From: CAZHVS01 sp964536015
GTDB taxonomy: Bacteria > Bacteroidota > Ignavibacteria > Ignavibacteriales > Ignavibacteriaceae
DNA length: 64,000 bases
Assembly (NCBI GenBank): GCA_964536015.1
Contig: CAZHVS010000001.1
Coordinates: forward strand, 248,001-312,000
Direction: 5' to 3'
The notes beneath the pieces are model-generated. The model ran no database searches, was not told the origin of the DNA, and saw only the letters and a list, made by a program, of their open reading frames with translations. Position numbers and translations under genes: made by a program. Of this stretch, positions 26,284 through 34,968 are shown one piece after another; within the stretch, counting starts at the first letter, position 1; each line of letters starts with the position of its first letter.

Positions 26284-27753
26284 CTATTTCATCTTTCCTA
26301 TACTATCTATCATTCTCAGGCAATAATTGTTTTCTGGATTAATTTTTAATGCAAGGCGATAATTCTTTATTGCTAATCCTTTATTGTTGTCGTGGAAATA
26401 TGTATCGCCAAGCCCAATGTATCCATCAATAAAATCCGGAAATTCTTCAACTAATAAAGTAAAAATGTATAATGCTTCACGATTTCGCTTTAAAGTAAGC
26501 AAATCATAACCAAATATTTTTAATTCCTCTTTGGTTGCAACATACAGATCAGTTGAGTCACTTTTCACAATTTTGTAAAACACAATTGCGCTATCGATAT
26601 TTTTTTCATTCGTCACATTCATCATTGCATCCGCAAGAGATTTTTTTGGTTGGGTTACATCGGTTCTCAAAACAAGCATTACAAGAGATTGTGCAAGGTT
26701 ATCAAGATTCCTGTCTTTTATGTTCATTAAATGGACTGCAGCAATTTTTTCATCAGGGTAGAATAGGATTTGAGAAACAAATCCAGTTCCTGCACCTGAA
26801 TGACCAAAGAATTTTCTCTTCTCATTATCCACCCCTATTGAAATCCCAAGTCCATAATTTTTTGTTTCACCATTTGAAAGTTTAACAGGTACAAGCATTG
26901 AGTCAAGTGTCGACTTTTTAATAAGTGTATTATTGAAAATTGCCTTTGCAAACTTTAGCATATCATCAATATTGGATAATATTCCGCCGCCGGGAAATTT
27001 TATTGTTAAATCTGCCAGCGGGGCATTTTCAATTTTTCTAAAGCGGTTTTTTGTATAACCACTTGCCCTGTTTGGAATTATTTGGTTATAAAAATCAAAA
27101 TACGTAGTGTTCATTCCTGCTGGTTTAAAAATGTTTTCTCTCATATAATCAAAGTAACTTTGACCAGTAACATTTTCTATTGCTGCTGCGAGAAGATTAT
27201 AACTTAAAGTCGAATAAAGATATTTTGTCCCGGGTTCAAATATTAAAGAGTCGTCAGCGATATACATTACTGCATCTTTAACCGAAGAAAAATTTGTTTT
27301 GTTATCAAACTCTTCACCATTATAAGTTCTTATTCCCGATGTGTGTGTTAAAATTTGTCGAACAGAAAACTTCCATTTTTTTGGAGGGAAATAAGAAACA
27401 TATTTTCTTATATCTTCATCAAGATTAATTTTCCCTTTTTCAACAAGCTGCATTATAGCTATTGCGGTCATCATTTTTGAAACAGAAGCAATTCTGTAAA
27501 CAGTTTTATTTGTCGCAGAAACATTATTCTCTATATCAGCTAGACCAGTTGTGTATGTCCACGTTGTTTTTGCATTCATCAGCAAACCTGCTGATATGGA
27601 AGGGATATCCTTATTTTTCTGATATGATTTAATGTATTTTATTAAATCTTCAGTTTGTGTTTGTGGAAGAACAAAATGATTAAAGAAAAATACAAATAAA
27701 AAAATCTTCGCTGCGTATTTATAAAATGTAGAAAAAATTTTAGTATTAATCAT
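26284..27753 (-). CDS. serine hydrolase of the beta-lactamase/penicillin-binding fold with C-terminal TPR
   Basis: The 489-residue exported protein has a signal peptide ending around residue 31 (L-P-Q-T). It carries S90-V-S-K93 (S-x-x-K catalytic motif), Y180-S-T in the position of the Y-x-N motif, and an H-S-G-A-G-T-G segment near residue 320 in place of K-T-G, as in class C beta-lactamase/esterase EstB-like proteins. Residues about 400-489 contain two TPR-like units (Y-I-G-L-G-D-T-Y-F-H-D-N-N-K-G-L-A). It could be a D-aminopeptidase, esterase or peptidoglycan hydrolase; true beta-lactamase activity is not implied. It is 43 bases downstream of clpP. Confidence 0.82.
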   Translation of the reverse strand: MINTKIFSTFYKYAAKIFLFVFFFNHFVLPQTQTEDLIKYIKSYQKNKDIPSISAGLLMNAKTTWTYTTGLADIENNVSATNKTVYRIASVSKMMTAIAIMQLVEKGKINLDEDIRKYVSYFPPKKWKFSVRQILTHTSGIRTYNGEEFDNKTNFSSVKDAVMYIADDSLIFEPGTKYLYSTLSYNLLAAAIENVTGQSYFDYMRENIFKPAGMNTTYFDFYNQIIPNRASGYTKNRFRKIENAPLADLTIKFPGGGILSNIDDMLKFAKAIFNNTLIKKSTLDSMLVPVKLSNGETKNYGLGISIGVDNEKRKFFGHSGAGTGFVSQILFYPDEKIAAVHLMNIKDRNLDNLAQSLVMLVLRTDVTQPKKSLADAMMNVTNEKNIDSAIVFYKIVKSDSTDLYVATKEELKIFGYDLLTLKRNREALYIFTLLVEEFPDFIDGYIGLGDTYFHDNNKGLAIKNYRLALKINPENNYCLRMIDSIGKMK

Positions 27754-27796
27754 ATAGCAACAACGAAGATTTTGGATTATTTAAAAGGATTGAGAC

Positions 27797-28408
27797 TTAT
27801 TGTCTTTTCTCAAGTATATTATCAATTATATTATAGTCTTTTGCTTCCTCGGCAGTCATAAAATAATCTCTATCGCAATCCTTTGTAATTTGTTCAAGAC
27901 TTCTTCCTGTATGATGCCCGAGAATTTTATACAAAGTTTCACGTGTCTTAATCATTTCTTTTGCGTGAATTTCTATATCAGATGTTTGTCCCTGCAAACC
28001 ACCAACCCATGGTTGATGAATCATAATTTTGGAATTTGGCAAAGAAGTTCTTTTTCCGGCAGCTCCTCCAGCGAGAAGGATTGCACCCATACTTGCAGCC
28101 ATACCAACGCATATAGTTGCAACATCTGGTTTAATGTATCTCATTGTATCGTAAATAGCCAAACCAGATGATACATTGCCGCCGGGAGAATTTATATAAA
28201 GATAAATATCTTTTGTTGCATCTTCAGCTTCTAAAAAAATAAGCTGGGCAATAGTTAAACTTGCAACATGGTCATCAACGGCGGTACCAAGAAAAATGAT
28301 TCTTTCACGTAAAAGCCTTGAATAAATGTCCATTCCGCGTTCGCCACGTCCAGTTTGTTCAATAACATATGGCACAAGCTGGTTAAAAATTTCAATTTTA
28401 TTGTTCAT
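27797..28408 (-). CDS. clpP: ATP-dependent Clp protease proteolytic subunit
   Basis: The 203-residue protein is standard ClpP: Y-I-N-S-P-G-G-N-V-S-S-G-L-A-I-Y, catalytic S106 in G-M-A-A-S-M-G-A, H131 in M-I-H-Q-P, and a late aspartate in the C-terminal third. With a Clp ATPase it forms the barrel protease of the cytoplasm. It overlaps the end of tig by 11 bases on the same strand; the tig-clpP order is conserved in many bacteria (clpX is not next here). Confidence 0.97.
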   Translation of the reverse strand: MNNKIEIFNQLVPYVIEQTGRGERGMDIYSRLLRERIIFLGTAVDDHVASLTIAQLIFLEAEDATKDIYLYINSPGGNVSSGLAIYDTMRYIKPDVATICVGMAASMGAILLAGGAAGKRTSLPNSKIMIHQPWVGGLQGQTSDIEIHAKEMIKTRETLYKILGHHTGRSLEQITKDCDRDYFMTAEEAKDYNIIDNILEKRQ

Positions 28409-29708
28409 TTTTCTTTCCTTCTTTTTTAAAAAACTGTTCTGATGGAATTTTAACTATGTTATTTTTCTTTTTAAGAAATTCAAATAATTGATTATAAATC
28501 ATTGTTTCTTTCATCTGTTCTGACTTATAATGGTTAAGTAATGTCTCTTGCGAAACACCAAGTTTAGCAGCATTTTTTTCTGCTGTTTCTTTGAGGAATT
28601 CTTCATCAGCAGTTAATTGTTCTTTTTCAATTATCTTTTTTTCAATCAGATAAATTTTAACACCATTTTCTGCACGAGATTTCATATTTTCTCTTATTGA
28701 ATTCACATCAGGAGCCTTTTGTTTATTTTTTTTGTAGTACTCCAGTTCTTCGTTCACATATCTTTGCAAGAAGTTTTCAACTACAGTCTTTGGAGGAGTG
28801 AACGGATTGTTGTTTATTAAAGTTTCTCTTAATTTATTCTCAAGAAATTCTTCATTAGTCTTCTCGTAATAATTTTCAATTTCTTTTTTGACACTGGTTT
28901 TGAATTCATCGATCGTTGTAACTTTTGAACGGGTAACTTTTATTACAAATTCATCAGTCAGTTCCGGCAGAGTTATCTTTTTTATTTCTTTGATTAAAGC
29001 ATTGTAAAAATACTTTTCATGATGGTGTTCGCCATTATGTTCATGAACATGGCTATCTTCAAATGAAAAGGAAAAGGTCTCACCGACTTTTTTATTCAAA
29101 GCAGCATCAACAATGTCTTTATTCACCTGTGGTTCAGAAAGATTTATTTTCAAACCATCCTGTTTCATTCCCTCAACAATATTTCCTTTGTCATCAACTC
29201 GTTGTAAATCGACTGTAATTAAATGATGAATATCTGAAATGATTTCAGCTTCAGAATATTCAGCATTAGCAGCTAACATCTTTTTAATTTCCTGTTCAAC
29301 TTCATCATCTTTCATAATGAATTCAGGAATTTCAATTGATAAATCTTTATACAATATATTTTCAAGAGCAGGGAGAAGTTCATATTGAACTTTAAATTTG
29401 AGATCGCTCCCTGGTTTGAAGTCAATGTCAGTCATTACAGGTTCACCGATCATTGGAATATCCTGTTCTTTTATGTAATCAAAAAATTTCTTGTTGGAAA
29501 CTTTTTCACTTGCCTGATATTCAAGAGCATCCCCGTAAATTTTTTTTATAACCGAAACAGGAGCTTTGCCTTTTCTAAAACCATCGATTTGAATTCCCTT
29601 AATCTCTTTTTTTACTTCGTTTTCAATTTCCTCTTTAATTTCATTGTAAGAGAGAATAAATTCAATTTCGTTTTCAGATTCATTTAATGTTTTAATATTT
29701 ATTTCCAA
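28398..29708 (-). CDS. tig: trigger factor with a histidine-rich insertion
   Basis: The 436-residue chaperone has the ribosome-binding signature G-F-R-K-G-K-A-P at 43-50, then the peptidyl-prolyl isomerase-type middle domain and the helical C-terminal chaperone arms. It binds nascent chains at the ribosome exit. Unusually, the PPIase region carries H220, H222, H224 and H228-H230 (H-V-H-E-H-N-G-E-H-H-H), a cluster that could bind metal ions. It precedes clpP on the same strand with overlap and follows the tRNA-Leu gene, which may share the transcript. Confidence 0.93.
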   Translation of the reverse strand: MEINIKTLNESENEIEFILSYNEIKEEIENEVKKEIKGIQIDGFRKGKAPVSVIKKIYGDALEYQASEKVSNKKFFDYIKEQDIPMIGEPVMTDIDFKPGSDLKFKVQYELLPALENILYKDLSIEIPEFIMKDDEVEQEIKKMLAANAEYSEAEIISDIHHLITVDLQRVDDKGNIVEGMKQDGLKINLSEPQVNKDIVDAALNKKVGETFSFSFEDSHVHEHNGEHHHEKYFYNALIKEIKKITLPELTDEFVIKVTRSKVTTIDEFKTSVKKEIENYYEKTNEEFLENKLRETLINNNPFTPPKTVVENFLQRYVNEELEYYKKNKQKAPDVNSIRENMKSRAENGVKIYLIEKKIIEKEQLTADEEFLKETAEKNAAKLGVSQETLLNHYKSEQMKETMIYNQLFEFLKKKNNIVKIPSEQFFKKEGKKNEQ

Positions 29709-29740
29709 GAAATACCTCGATACTTAAGTTAAATTTATAG

Positions 29741-29822
29741 TGCGAAAGGGGGGACTCGAACCCCCACATCTTTCGATACTAGATCCTAAGTCTAGCGCGT
29801 CTGCCAATTCCGCCACTATCGC
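29741..29822 (-). tRNA. tRNA-Leu (anticodon UAG)
   Basis: On the minus strand the sequence from 29822 folds as a type II tRNA: acceptor arm GCGATAG with CTTTCGC, D arm around GCGGAATTGGCAGACGCG, anticodon stem CTAGA/TCTAG with loop CTTAGGA (anticodon TAG), a variable arm ATC-GAAA-GAT and T arm GGGGG-TTCGAGT-CCCCC. The anticodon reads CUA-type leucine codons. The acceptor has one U-U mismatch at the 5-68 pair. CCA is not encoded. Confidence 0.95.
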
Positions 29823-30102
29823 AAAGTTGTAAATTTTTGCCCTAAAACTGATAAAAAATGCAATAAAAGGCGGTGCAAATATAACTCTGGGTAGTTTGTT
29901 AAACAAACCATTTTGTCCCTGTTCAGAGGAATTTCATTTGCTACTATATATCTAAATTAAATTTTAAGTAAAATTTAATGTTATATTAGTTCTTGTAACT
30001 TTCAAGCTAAAAACTCATATTTGGAACAAAAAAAAATAAAGATTAATTAATTTATAGCTAAGTTTAAAATTCAGCTTAAAAGATATAAAAGAATGAATCC
30101 CT
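29823..30102. other. 280-bp divergent spacer between tRNA-Leu/tig and the PP2C-kinase operon
   Basis: This AT-rich spacer must hold promoters for both directions. I see no palindrome or consensus strong enough to name. The short minus-strand frame that spans the tRNA here is a tRNA shadow. Confidence 0.4.
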
Positions 30103-30831
30103 ATGTTGCTTGATTACATTTATTTTACAAATATTGGTTTAAAGAGAACATTTAATGAAGATTATTTAAGTGTTCACCAGATGCCCGAAGGTTTACTTGC
30201 AATCGTGTGTGATGGTCTTGGAGGAAACAAGGGAGGAGATGTTGCATCAAAATTAGCTGTAGAAACAATTTTAGGCTACTTCCAAAATTGTCAGGAAGTT
30301 GATAAACTCACTTGCATTAACAATTCAATAATCCAAGCAAACAAAGTACTTCTTTCAACTGCTGAGACTAGTCCTGATTACAAGGGTATGGCTACGACAG
30401 TGGAACTTCTTTATATCGATGATGAAAAAGCCTATTGGGGACATGTTGGTGATTCAAGAATTTATCTTTATGTGGATGGGACATTATCCAAGCTTACCAA
30501 AGATCATTCTCTTGTTCAAAAACTTGTTGATGATGGAATAATTACTGAGGAAATTGCCGAACGACATCCATATAAAAATGTTATTATGAGAGCTTTGGGT
30601 GATAAAGATGAAGTTATTGTTGACTTTGATTACCTATACATTAAACCGGAAAAGAACTGGAAATTTATGTTATGTACAGACGGAGTATCGAATGTAATTT
30701 CTGATTCAGAACTGCAGGATTTGTTTGCAGAAACAGATCTTAATCTTATTTCAAGAGAAATGGCACAAACAATTGAAGAAAGAGGAGCTCCAGATAATTT
30801 TTCTTTTATAATTATTAGTAATAAGGTGTAA
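30103..30831 (+). CDS. PP2C family serine/threonine phosphatase
   Basis: The 242-residue protein has the PP2C metal-binding motifs: F-N-E-D near residue 18, V-C-D-G-L-G-G at about 36-42, M-A-T-T-V at about 97, G-H-V-G-D-S-R-I-Y at about 114, C-T-D-G-V-S near 195 and A-P-D-N-F-S near the end. It removes phosphate from Ser/Thr in the cytoplasm and is expected to reverse the kinase encoded three bases downstream. Phosphatase-kinase pairs of this kind (Stp1/PrkC) are widespread. No signal peptide. Confidence 0.94.
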   Translation: MLLDYIYFTNIGLKRTFNEDYLSVHQMPEGLLAIVCDGLGGNKGGDVASKLAVETILGYFQNCQEVDKLTCINNSIIQANKVLLSTAETSPDYKGMATTVELLYIDDEKAYWGHVGDSRIYLYVDGTLSKLTKDHSLVQKLVDDGIITEEIAERHPYKNVIMRALGDKDEVIVDFDYLYIKPEKNWKFMLCTDGVSNVISDSELQDLFAETDLNLISREMAQTIEERGAPDNFSFIIISNKV

Positions 30832-30834
30832 AAG

Positions 30835-32745
30835 ATGGTAGGTGCAATTATAGGAAACTATAAAATTGTCTCTATTCTTGGCGAAGGCGGTATGGGAACC
30901 GTTTATAAAGCTTTCGATATGGCTTTAGAAAGATATGTTGCCATCAAAGTACTCAGTGCCCAGGCTTCATCAAATTTGCAATTCATTGAGAGGTTTAAGA
31001 GAGAAGCAAAAAATCAGGCAAAGTTGACTCATCCCAACATAGTACCAGTTTTTGGTTTTTATGATGAAAGTGGAATTCGTGCAATTGTAATGGAATATGT
31101 TGAAGGTGAAACTCTTGAAAAATTAATTTCAAGAAGAGGTAAACTTGATTATAAAGAAGCTCTTCATATTCTTAAACAAATACTTGCCGGTGTTGGGTAT
31201 GCTCATGGAAAAGGTTTTATTCACAGAGATATTAAACCATCTAATATTATTATAAATAACGATGGTATTGTGAAGATAATGGATTTTGGTATTTCTAAAG
31301 CAATCTTTGAAAAGGGAATAACAAAGACAGGGACTAAAATTGGAACAATCCTCTATATGAGTCCAGAACAAATTCGCGCAGAAGAACCGACTAAGCAAAG
31401 TGATGTTTATTCAATTGGAATAACTTTTTATGAAATGCTTGTCGGAAAAACTCCATTTGATTTTGGAACTGAATATGAAATTATGGAAGGGCATCTCAAA
31501 AAAAATCCTTCAAGGGTATCATCTACAAATGTGAATGTACCTCCTGAAATTGATAAAATTGTTTCGAGAGCAATTGAAAAGACAATCTACAAAAGATATC
31601 GCGGATGTGATGAATTTATTGAAGACGTAAATCTTATTCTTGGCAAGTATGAAAAAATTGAAACCAAGCTGAAAGAATCACATAAAAAGAAAGAAGAAAA
31701 GAATAATTCTGTTAATAAGATGAAAGCACGTTTCGGAATTTTTATTGCCGCAATAATCGGGCTTACAATCTTTTATTTTTCTTTTAAAGTAGTTCGGAAA
31801 TTTTGGACTGAATATAAAGCAAAAAATTTGCAGCAAACTGATACAACTGCTACATATAATTCCAGTCCTAATTTTGTTGCAACCAGTGAATGGCAGAAAC
31901 TTAATTCGGATATTACAGTTAATCTAAATTCTGTTTTTTTTATAGACAATTACACAGGTTTTGCCTGTGGAGAAAATGCCTTTATACTTAGAACTGTAGA
32001 TAATGGCGAGACTTGGAGAAAATTAATAATATCTGATTCTTGTGTTTTAAATGATATTTCTTTTAGCTCATCAAGCTTAGGTATTTGCGTGGGAGAACAA
32101 GGGAAAATATTTCGTACAATTGACCTTGGGGAATCCTGGCAACCAATATATTCAGGAGTATCTGAAAATTTATTACGAATTTATTTCCTTAATAATTCAA
32201 CAGGCTTTATTCTTGGTGGAAAAGGTCTTATCCTCAAAACAAAAGATGGTGGTTTAAATTGGAACAGAGTAAATTCTAATACTGGTTCGCTACTGTATTC
32301 TATTAATTTTATAAATGAACAAAAGGGATTTGCAGTAGGTTGGGGAGGAACAGTATTAACTACAAATAATGCCGGTGAAACATGGAATAAAATTAGTCCA
32401 TTTACTTCTAACTATTTAAAAGATGTTCGTTTCATAAATCAATATACAGGATTTATTTGTGGAGCTGGCGGTGAAATATTTAAGACTAAAGATGGTGGTG
32501 ATAACTGGGAAAAAGTTGAATCAAATTTATTTTCCGGTCTTACATCAATTGGCTTTGTAGATCAGTCAATTGGTTACATAATTAGTAATAAAGGTGATGT
32601 ACTTGTTACTACTGATGGTGGGGATAGCTGGAAAAAAGAACAGAGCGGGTACTTTTATGCAATGACAAGAATTTATGTTACTCCAATGCGAGATATTTTT
32701 ATTGTTGGTTTAAATGGAATAATTCTTCGTTTGAAAAAAGGATAA
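30835..32745 (+). CDS. Hanks-type Ser/Thr kinase with extracytoplasmic seven-repeat YCF48-like propeller
   Basis: The 636-residue protein has a complete kinase domain (about 1-270): G-E-G-G-M-G-T-V (16-23), K38, H130-R131-D132, D150-F-G, and G-T-I-L-Y-M-S-P-E-Q. A lysine-rich juxtamembrane segment is followed by one membrane span at about 299-320. The outer part (about 321-636) contains seven repeats of a pattern such as V-G-x-G-G-x-I-x-x-T-x-D-G-G-x-x-W; the last lacks the final W, and the first W (near residue 345) could close it in a velcro blade. This is YCF48/HCF136-like. It is probably a surface or periplasmic sensor kinase. It starts three bases after the phosphatase. PASTA domains, common in other such kinases, are absent. 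Confidence 0.9.
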   Translation: MVGAIIGNYKIVSILGEGGMGTVYKAFDMALERYVAIKVLSAQASSNLQFIERFKREAKNQAKLTHPNIVPVFGFYDESGIRAIVMEYVEGETLEKLISRRGKLDYKEALHILKQILAGVGYAHGKGFIHRDIKPSNIIINNDGIVKIMDFGISKAIFEKGITKTGTKIGTILYMSPEQIRAEEPTKQSDVYSIGITFYEMLVGKTPFDFGTEYEIMEGHLKKNPSRVSSTNVNVPPEIDKIVSRAIEKTIYKRYRGCDEFIEDVNLILGKYEKIETKLKESHKKKEEKNNSVNKMKARFGIFIAAIIGLTIFYFSFKVVRKFWTEYKAKNLQQTDTTATYNSSPNFVATSEWQKLNSDITVNLNSVFFIDNYTGFACGENAFILRTVDNGETWRKLIISDSCVLNDISFSSSSLGICVGEQGKIFRTIDLGESWQPIYSGVSENLLRIYFLNNSTGFILGGKGLILKTKDGGLNWNRVNSNTGSLLYSINFINEQKGFAVGWGGTVLTTNNAGETWNKISPFTSNYLKDVRFINQYTGFICGAGGEIFKTKDGGDNWEKVESNLFSGLTSIGFVDQSIGYIISNKGDVLVTTDGGDSWKKEQSGYFYAMTRIYVTPMRDIFIVGLNGIILRLKKG

Positions 32746-32754
32746 AAATTTTGT

Positions 32755-34968
32755 GTGAAAATATTTAATCTTATTTTTAGTACGTATACTAACCGATTAA
32801 CTTTCTTTTCAATAATTTTTATTTCAGCATTCAATTTATTTCTTCTTTCACTTCCAATTACACGTTATTTTAGTTATGAATTTTGTCTTTTAAATGGAGT
32901 TCTGTTTAGTTTTATATTATCTATAATTTCAATATTTGTTCTGCGAAAAAATGATGAAAAGAATCTTTTATCAATGTCTAAAATCATTTTTCAGATTATA
33001 TTAATATTTTTATCAATTCCACTTGTTTTTTCATTAGGGAATCTGTTTTACGATAATCAGTGTGTTTGGTTTGATGGAATTAAATATTACTTAGTTTTTA
33101 CCGTTCCTTCTGCTGTTGTAGGTGTTTGCATTGGTGTAATAGCTTATTATTTCTCCCAAAAATTTGCAATTATTATAGCTATCATTATCTGGGTAATAAT
33201 CCTTTTAATCCCACTAACAGAATTGTACTTTAATCCACAGGTATATTTCTACAACCCTGTTATTACTTTCTTTCCAGGGACTATTTATGACGAGGATATT
33301 TCAATTGATTTGAAACTTATTTTATACAGGTTATTAAATATTTTGTTTTTTGTTGGTATCTCGGTTTATTTATGGAAAAGGTTGGGTGCTTCTAATAAGA
33401 GAAAAATTTTTAATGCAGTTTCAATTATTGTAATAACAACTTGTTTCTATTTTTTATCGCCATATTTAGGGTACTCATCTAATGTTTCTTCAATAAGAAA
33501 CGAGTTGACAAAAACAATTTCAACAAAACATTTTGAAATTTATTATTCTGTGAATTTTGATAAAAATGAAATTCAATATTTAGTTGGGTTGCATGAATTA
33601 TATTACAAAGAATTAAAAAATTTTTTCAATACTGAACCCAAACAAAAAATTATCTCATTTATTTTTTCAGATGGAAATCAGAAAAGAAAGTTGTTTGGTG
33701 CTGAAAATGCCGATGTTGCGAAACCCTGGCTTTATCAGATTTATTTGTCTTCTCAGAGTTATGAACAAAATCTGAAACATGAACTTGCACATATTTTTTC
33801 TGCGGAGTTTGGAAAATATTTTCTAAAAGTTGCGGCGAATTTAAATACTGGATTAATTGAAGGTTTAGCGGTAGCAGCAAGTTTTGATTATGATGATATA
33901 TCTCCTCATTTTCTTGCAAAAACTGCTTATGAAAATAATTATCGAATTAATATGACTAACCTCTTTTCCACATTTGGTTTTTTTTCTGCTAATTCTTCTC
34001 TTGGGTATGTTTATTCAGGTTCATTCATTAAATACTTGGTAGATAATTATGGAGTAGAGAAAGTTAAAAAGTTATATTCATCAGGGAATTTTAAAAATGT
34101 TTTTAATTCCGATATTAAACAGTTAGAAAAACAATATTATGATTTTCTGACCAAACTTGATTATACAACTAATCCTGCAACTGCCGAATATTATTTTGGA
34201 CGCAAAGCTTTTATTAACAAAATTTGTCCTCACTTTTTTGCTAACTTATTAAATAAAATATATTTGCTAATAGCAGAGAAAAAATATAAGGACGCATTAA
34301 AAATTATCGAGAATATTGAAGAAAAGACTGACAACTTCCAGGTTATTTATTCAAAAATAATTTGTCTGGAAAAATTAAAAGAATATGAAAAAGTAATAGA
34401 TTTATCAGGCAAGTACATCAATAAATTCGAAAGAACTCCATATGAGTGGTTTTTAAAATTAAAATTTGCTGATATAAATTATATTAATGGAAATTTTAAT
34501 TCTGCAAGAAATATTTACTCTAAAATACTTCACGATAATTTTAATATAAGATTTACGCTTGCTACGAATTTAAGATTATCACTCGATTCTTTGGTCGTTA
34601 ATTTAAGCGATTACTTATCTGGAGACGATTGTACTAAGTATAATTTTTTATCAAAAGAAAAAAATATTACAACTGCTTCAAAACTTTTAACAATCATTAA
34701 TCTGGAAGAAAAACTTGGAATTAAAAATTCTATTTTATTCGATGCTATACCCAATAAATTCATTGTAAATAATTTAATTTCATTTTACACAGCATTAGAA
34801 ATAACTCGCTATGCTCTAAAAAAAATGAGATTGGATTTAGCTGATAAGTATATTAAACTTGCAGGCAATTTTTCTGAAAAAAATGAGTTTGAATTAAAAT
34901 ACAACAATATCTTGGCACAGGTTTGTTGGTTTAATTCATTAAAAAATAATACAAATGAAAAACCATAA
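32755..34968 (+). CDS. multi-span membrane protein with HExxH metalloprotease domain and helical repeat tail
   Basis: The 737-residue protein (GTG start) has seven or so hydrophobic segments in residues 1-235, then a soluble domain with H342-E-L-A-H346 and E369 in G-L-I-E-G-L-A, the H-E-x-x-H plus downstream E arrangement of gluzincin-type metalloproteases (peptidase MA-like). The last 250 residues are helical and TPR-like. It follows the kinase gene by nine bases and overlaps the next gene by 14, so it belongs to the same transcript. The peptidase domain probably faces the periplasm. Substrate unknown; regulation by the kinase is only suggested by position. Confidence 0.72.
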   Translation: MKIFNLIFSTYTNRLTFFSIIFISAFNLFLLSLPITRYFSYEFCLLNGVLFSFILSIISIFVLRKNDEKNLLSMSKIIFQIILIFLSIPLVFSLGNLFYDNQCVWFDGIKYYLVFTVPSAVVGVCIGVIAYYFSQKFAIIIAIIIWVIILLIPLTELYFNPQVYFYNPVITFFPGTIYDEDISIDLKLILYRLLNILFFVGISVYLWKRLGASNKRKIFNAVSIIVITTCFYFLSPYLGYSSNVSSIRNELTKTISTKHFEIYYSVNFDKNEIQYLVGLHELYYKELKNFFNTEPKQKIISFIFSDGNQKRKLFGAENADVAKPWLYQIYLSSQSYEQNLKHELAHIFSAEFGKYFLKVAANLNTGLIEGLAVAASFDYDDISPHFLAKTAYENNYRINMTNLFSTFGFFSANSSLGYVYSGSFIKYLVDNYGVEKVKKLYSSGNFKNVFNSDIKQLEKQYYDFLTKLDYTTNPATAEYYFGRKAFINKICPHFFANLLNKIYLLIAEKKYKDALKIIENIEEKTDNFQVIYSKIICLEKLKEYEKVIDLSGKYINKFERTPYEWFLKLKFADINYINGNFNSARNIYSKILHDNFNIRFTLATNLRLSLDSLVVNLSDYLSGDDCTKYNFLSKEKNITTASKLLTIINLEEKLGIKNSILFDAIPNKFIVNNLISFYTALEITRYALKKMRLDLADKYIKLAGNFSEKNEFELKYNNILAQVCWFNSLKNNTNEKP

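Noticed and set aside
29724..29906. 60-codon minus-strand frame containing A-E-L-A-D-A-L-D-L-G
   Set aside because: This is the well-known translation of a tRNA-Leu gene read as protein; the tRNA explains it.
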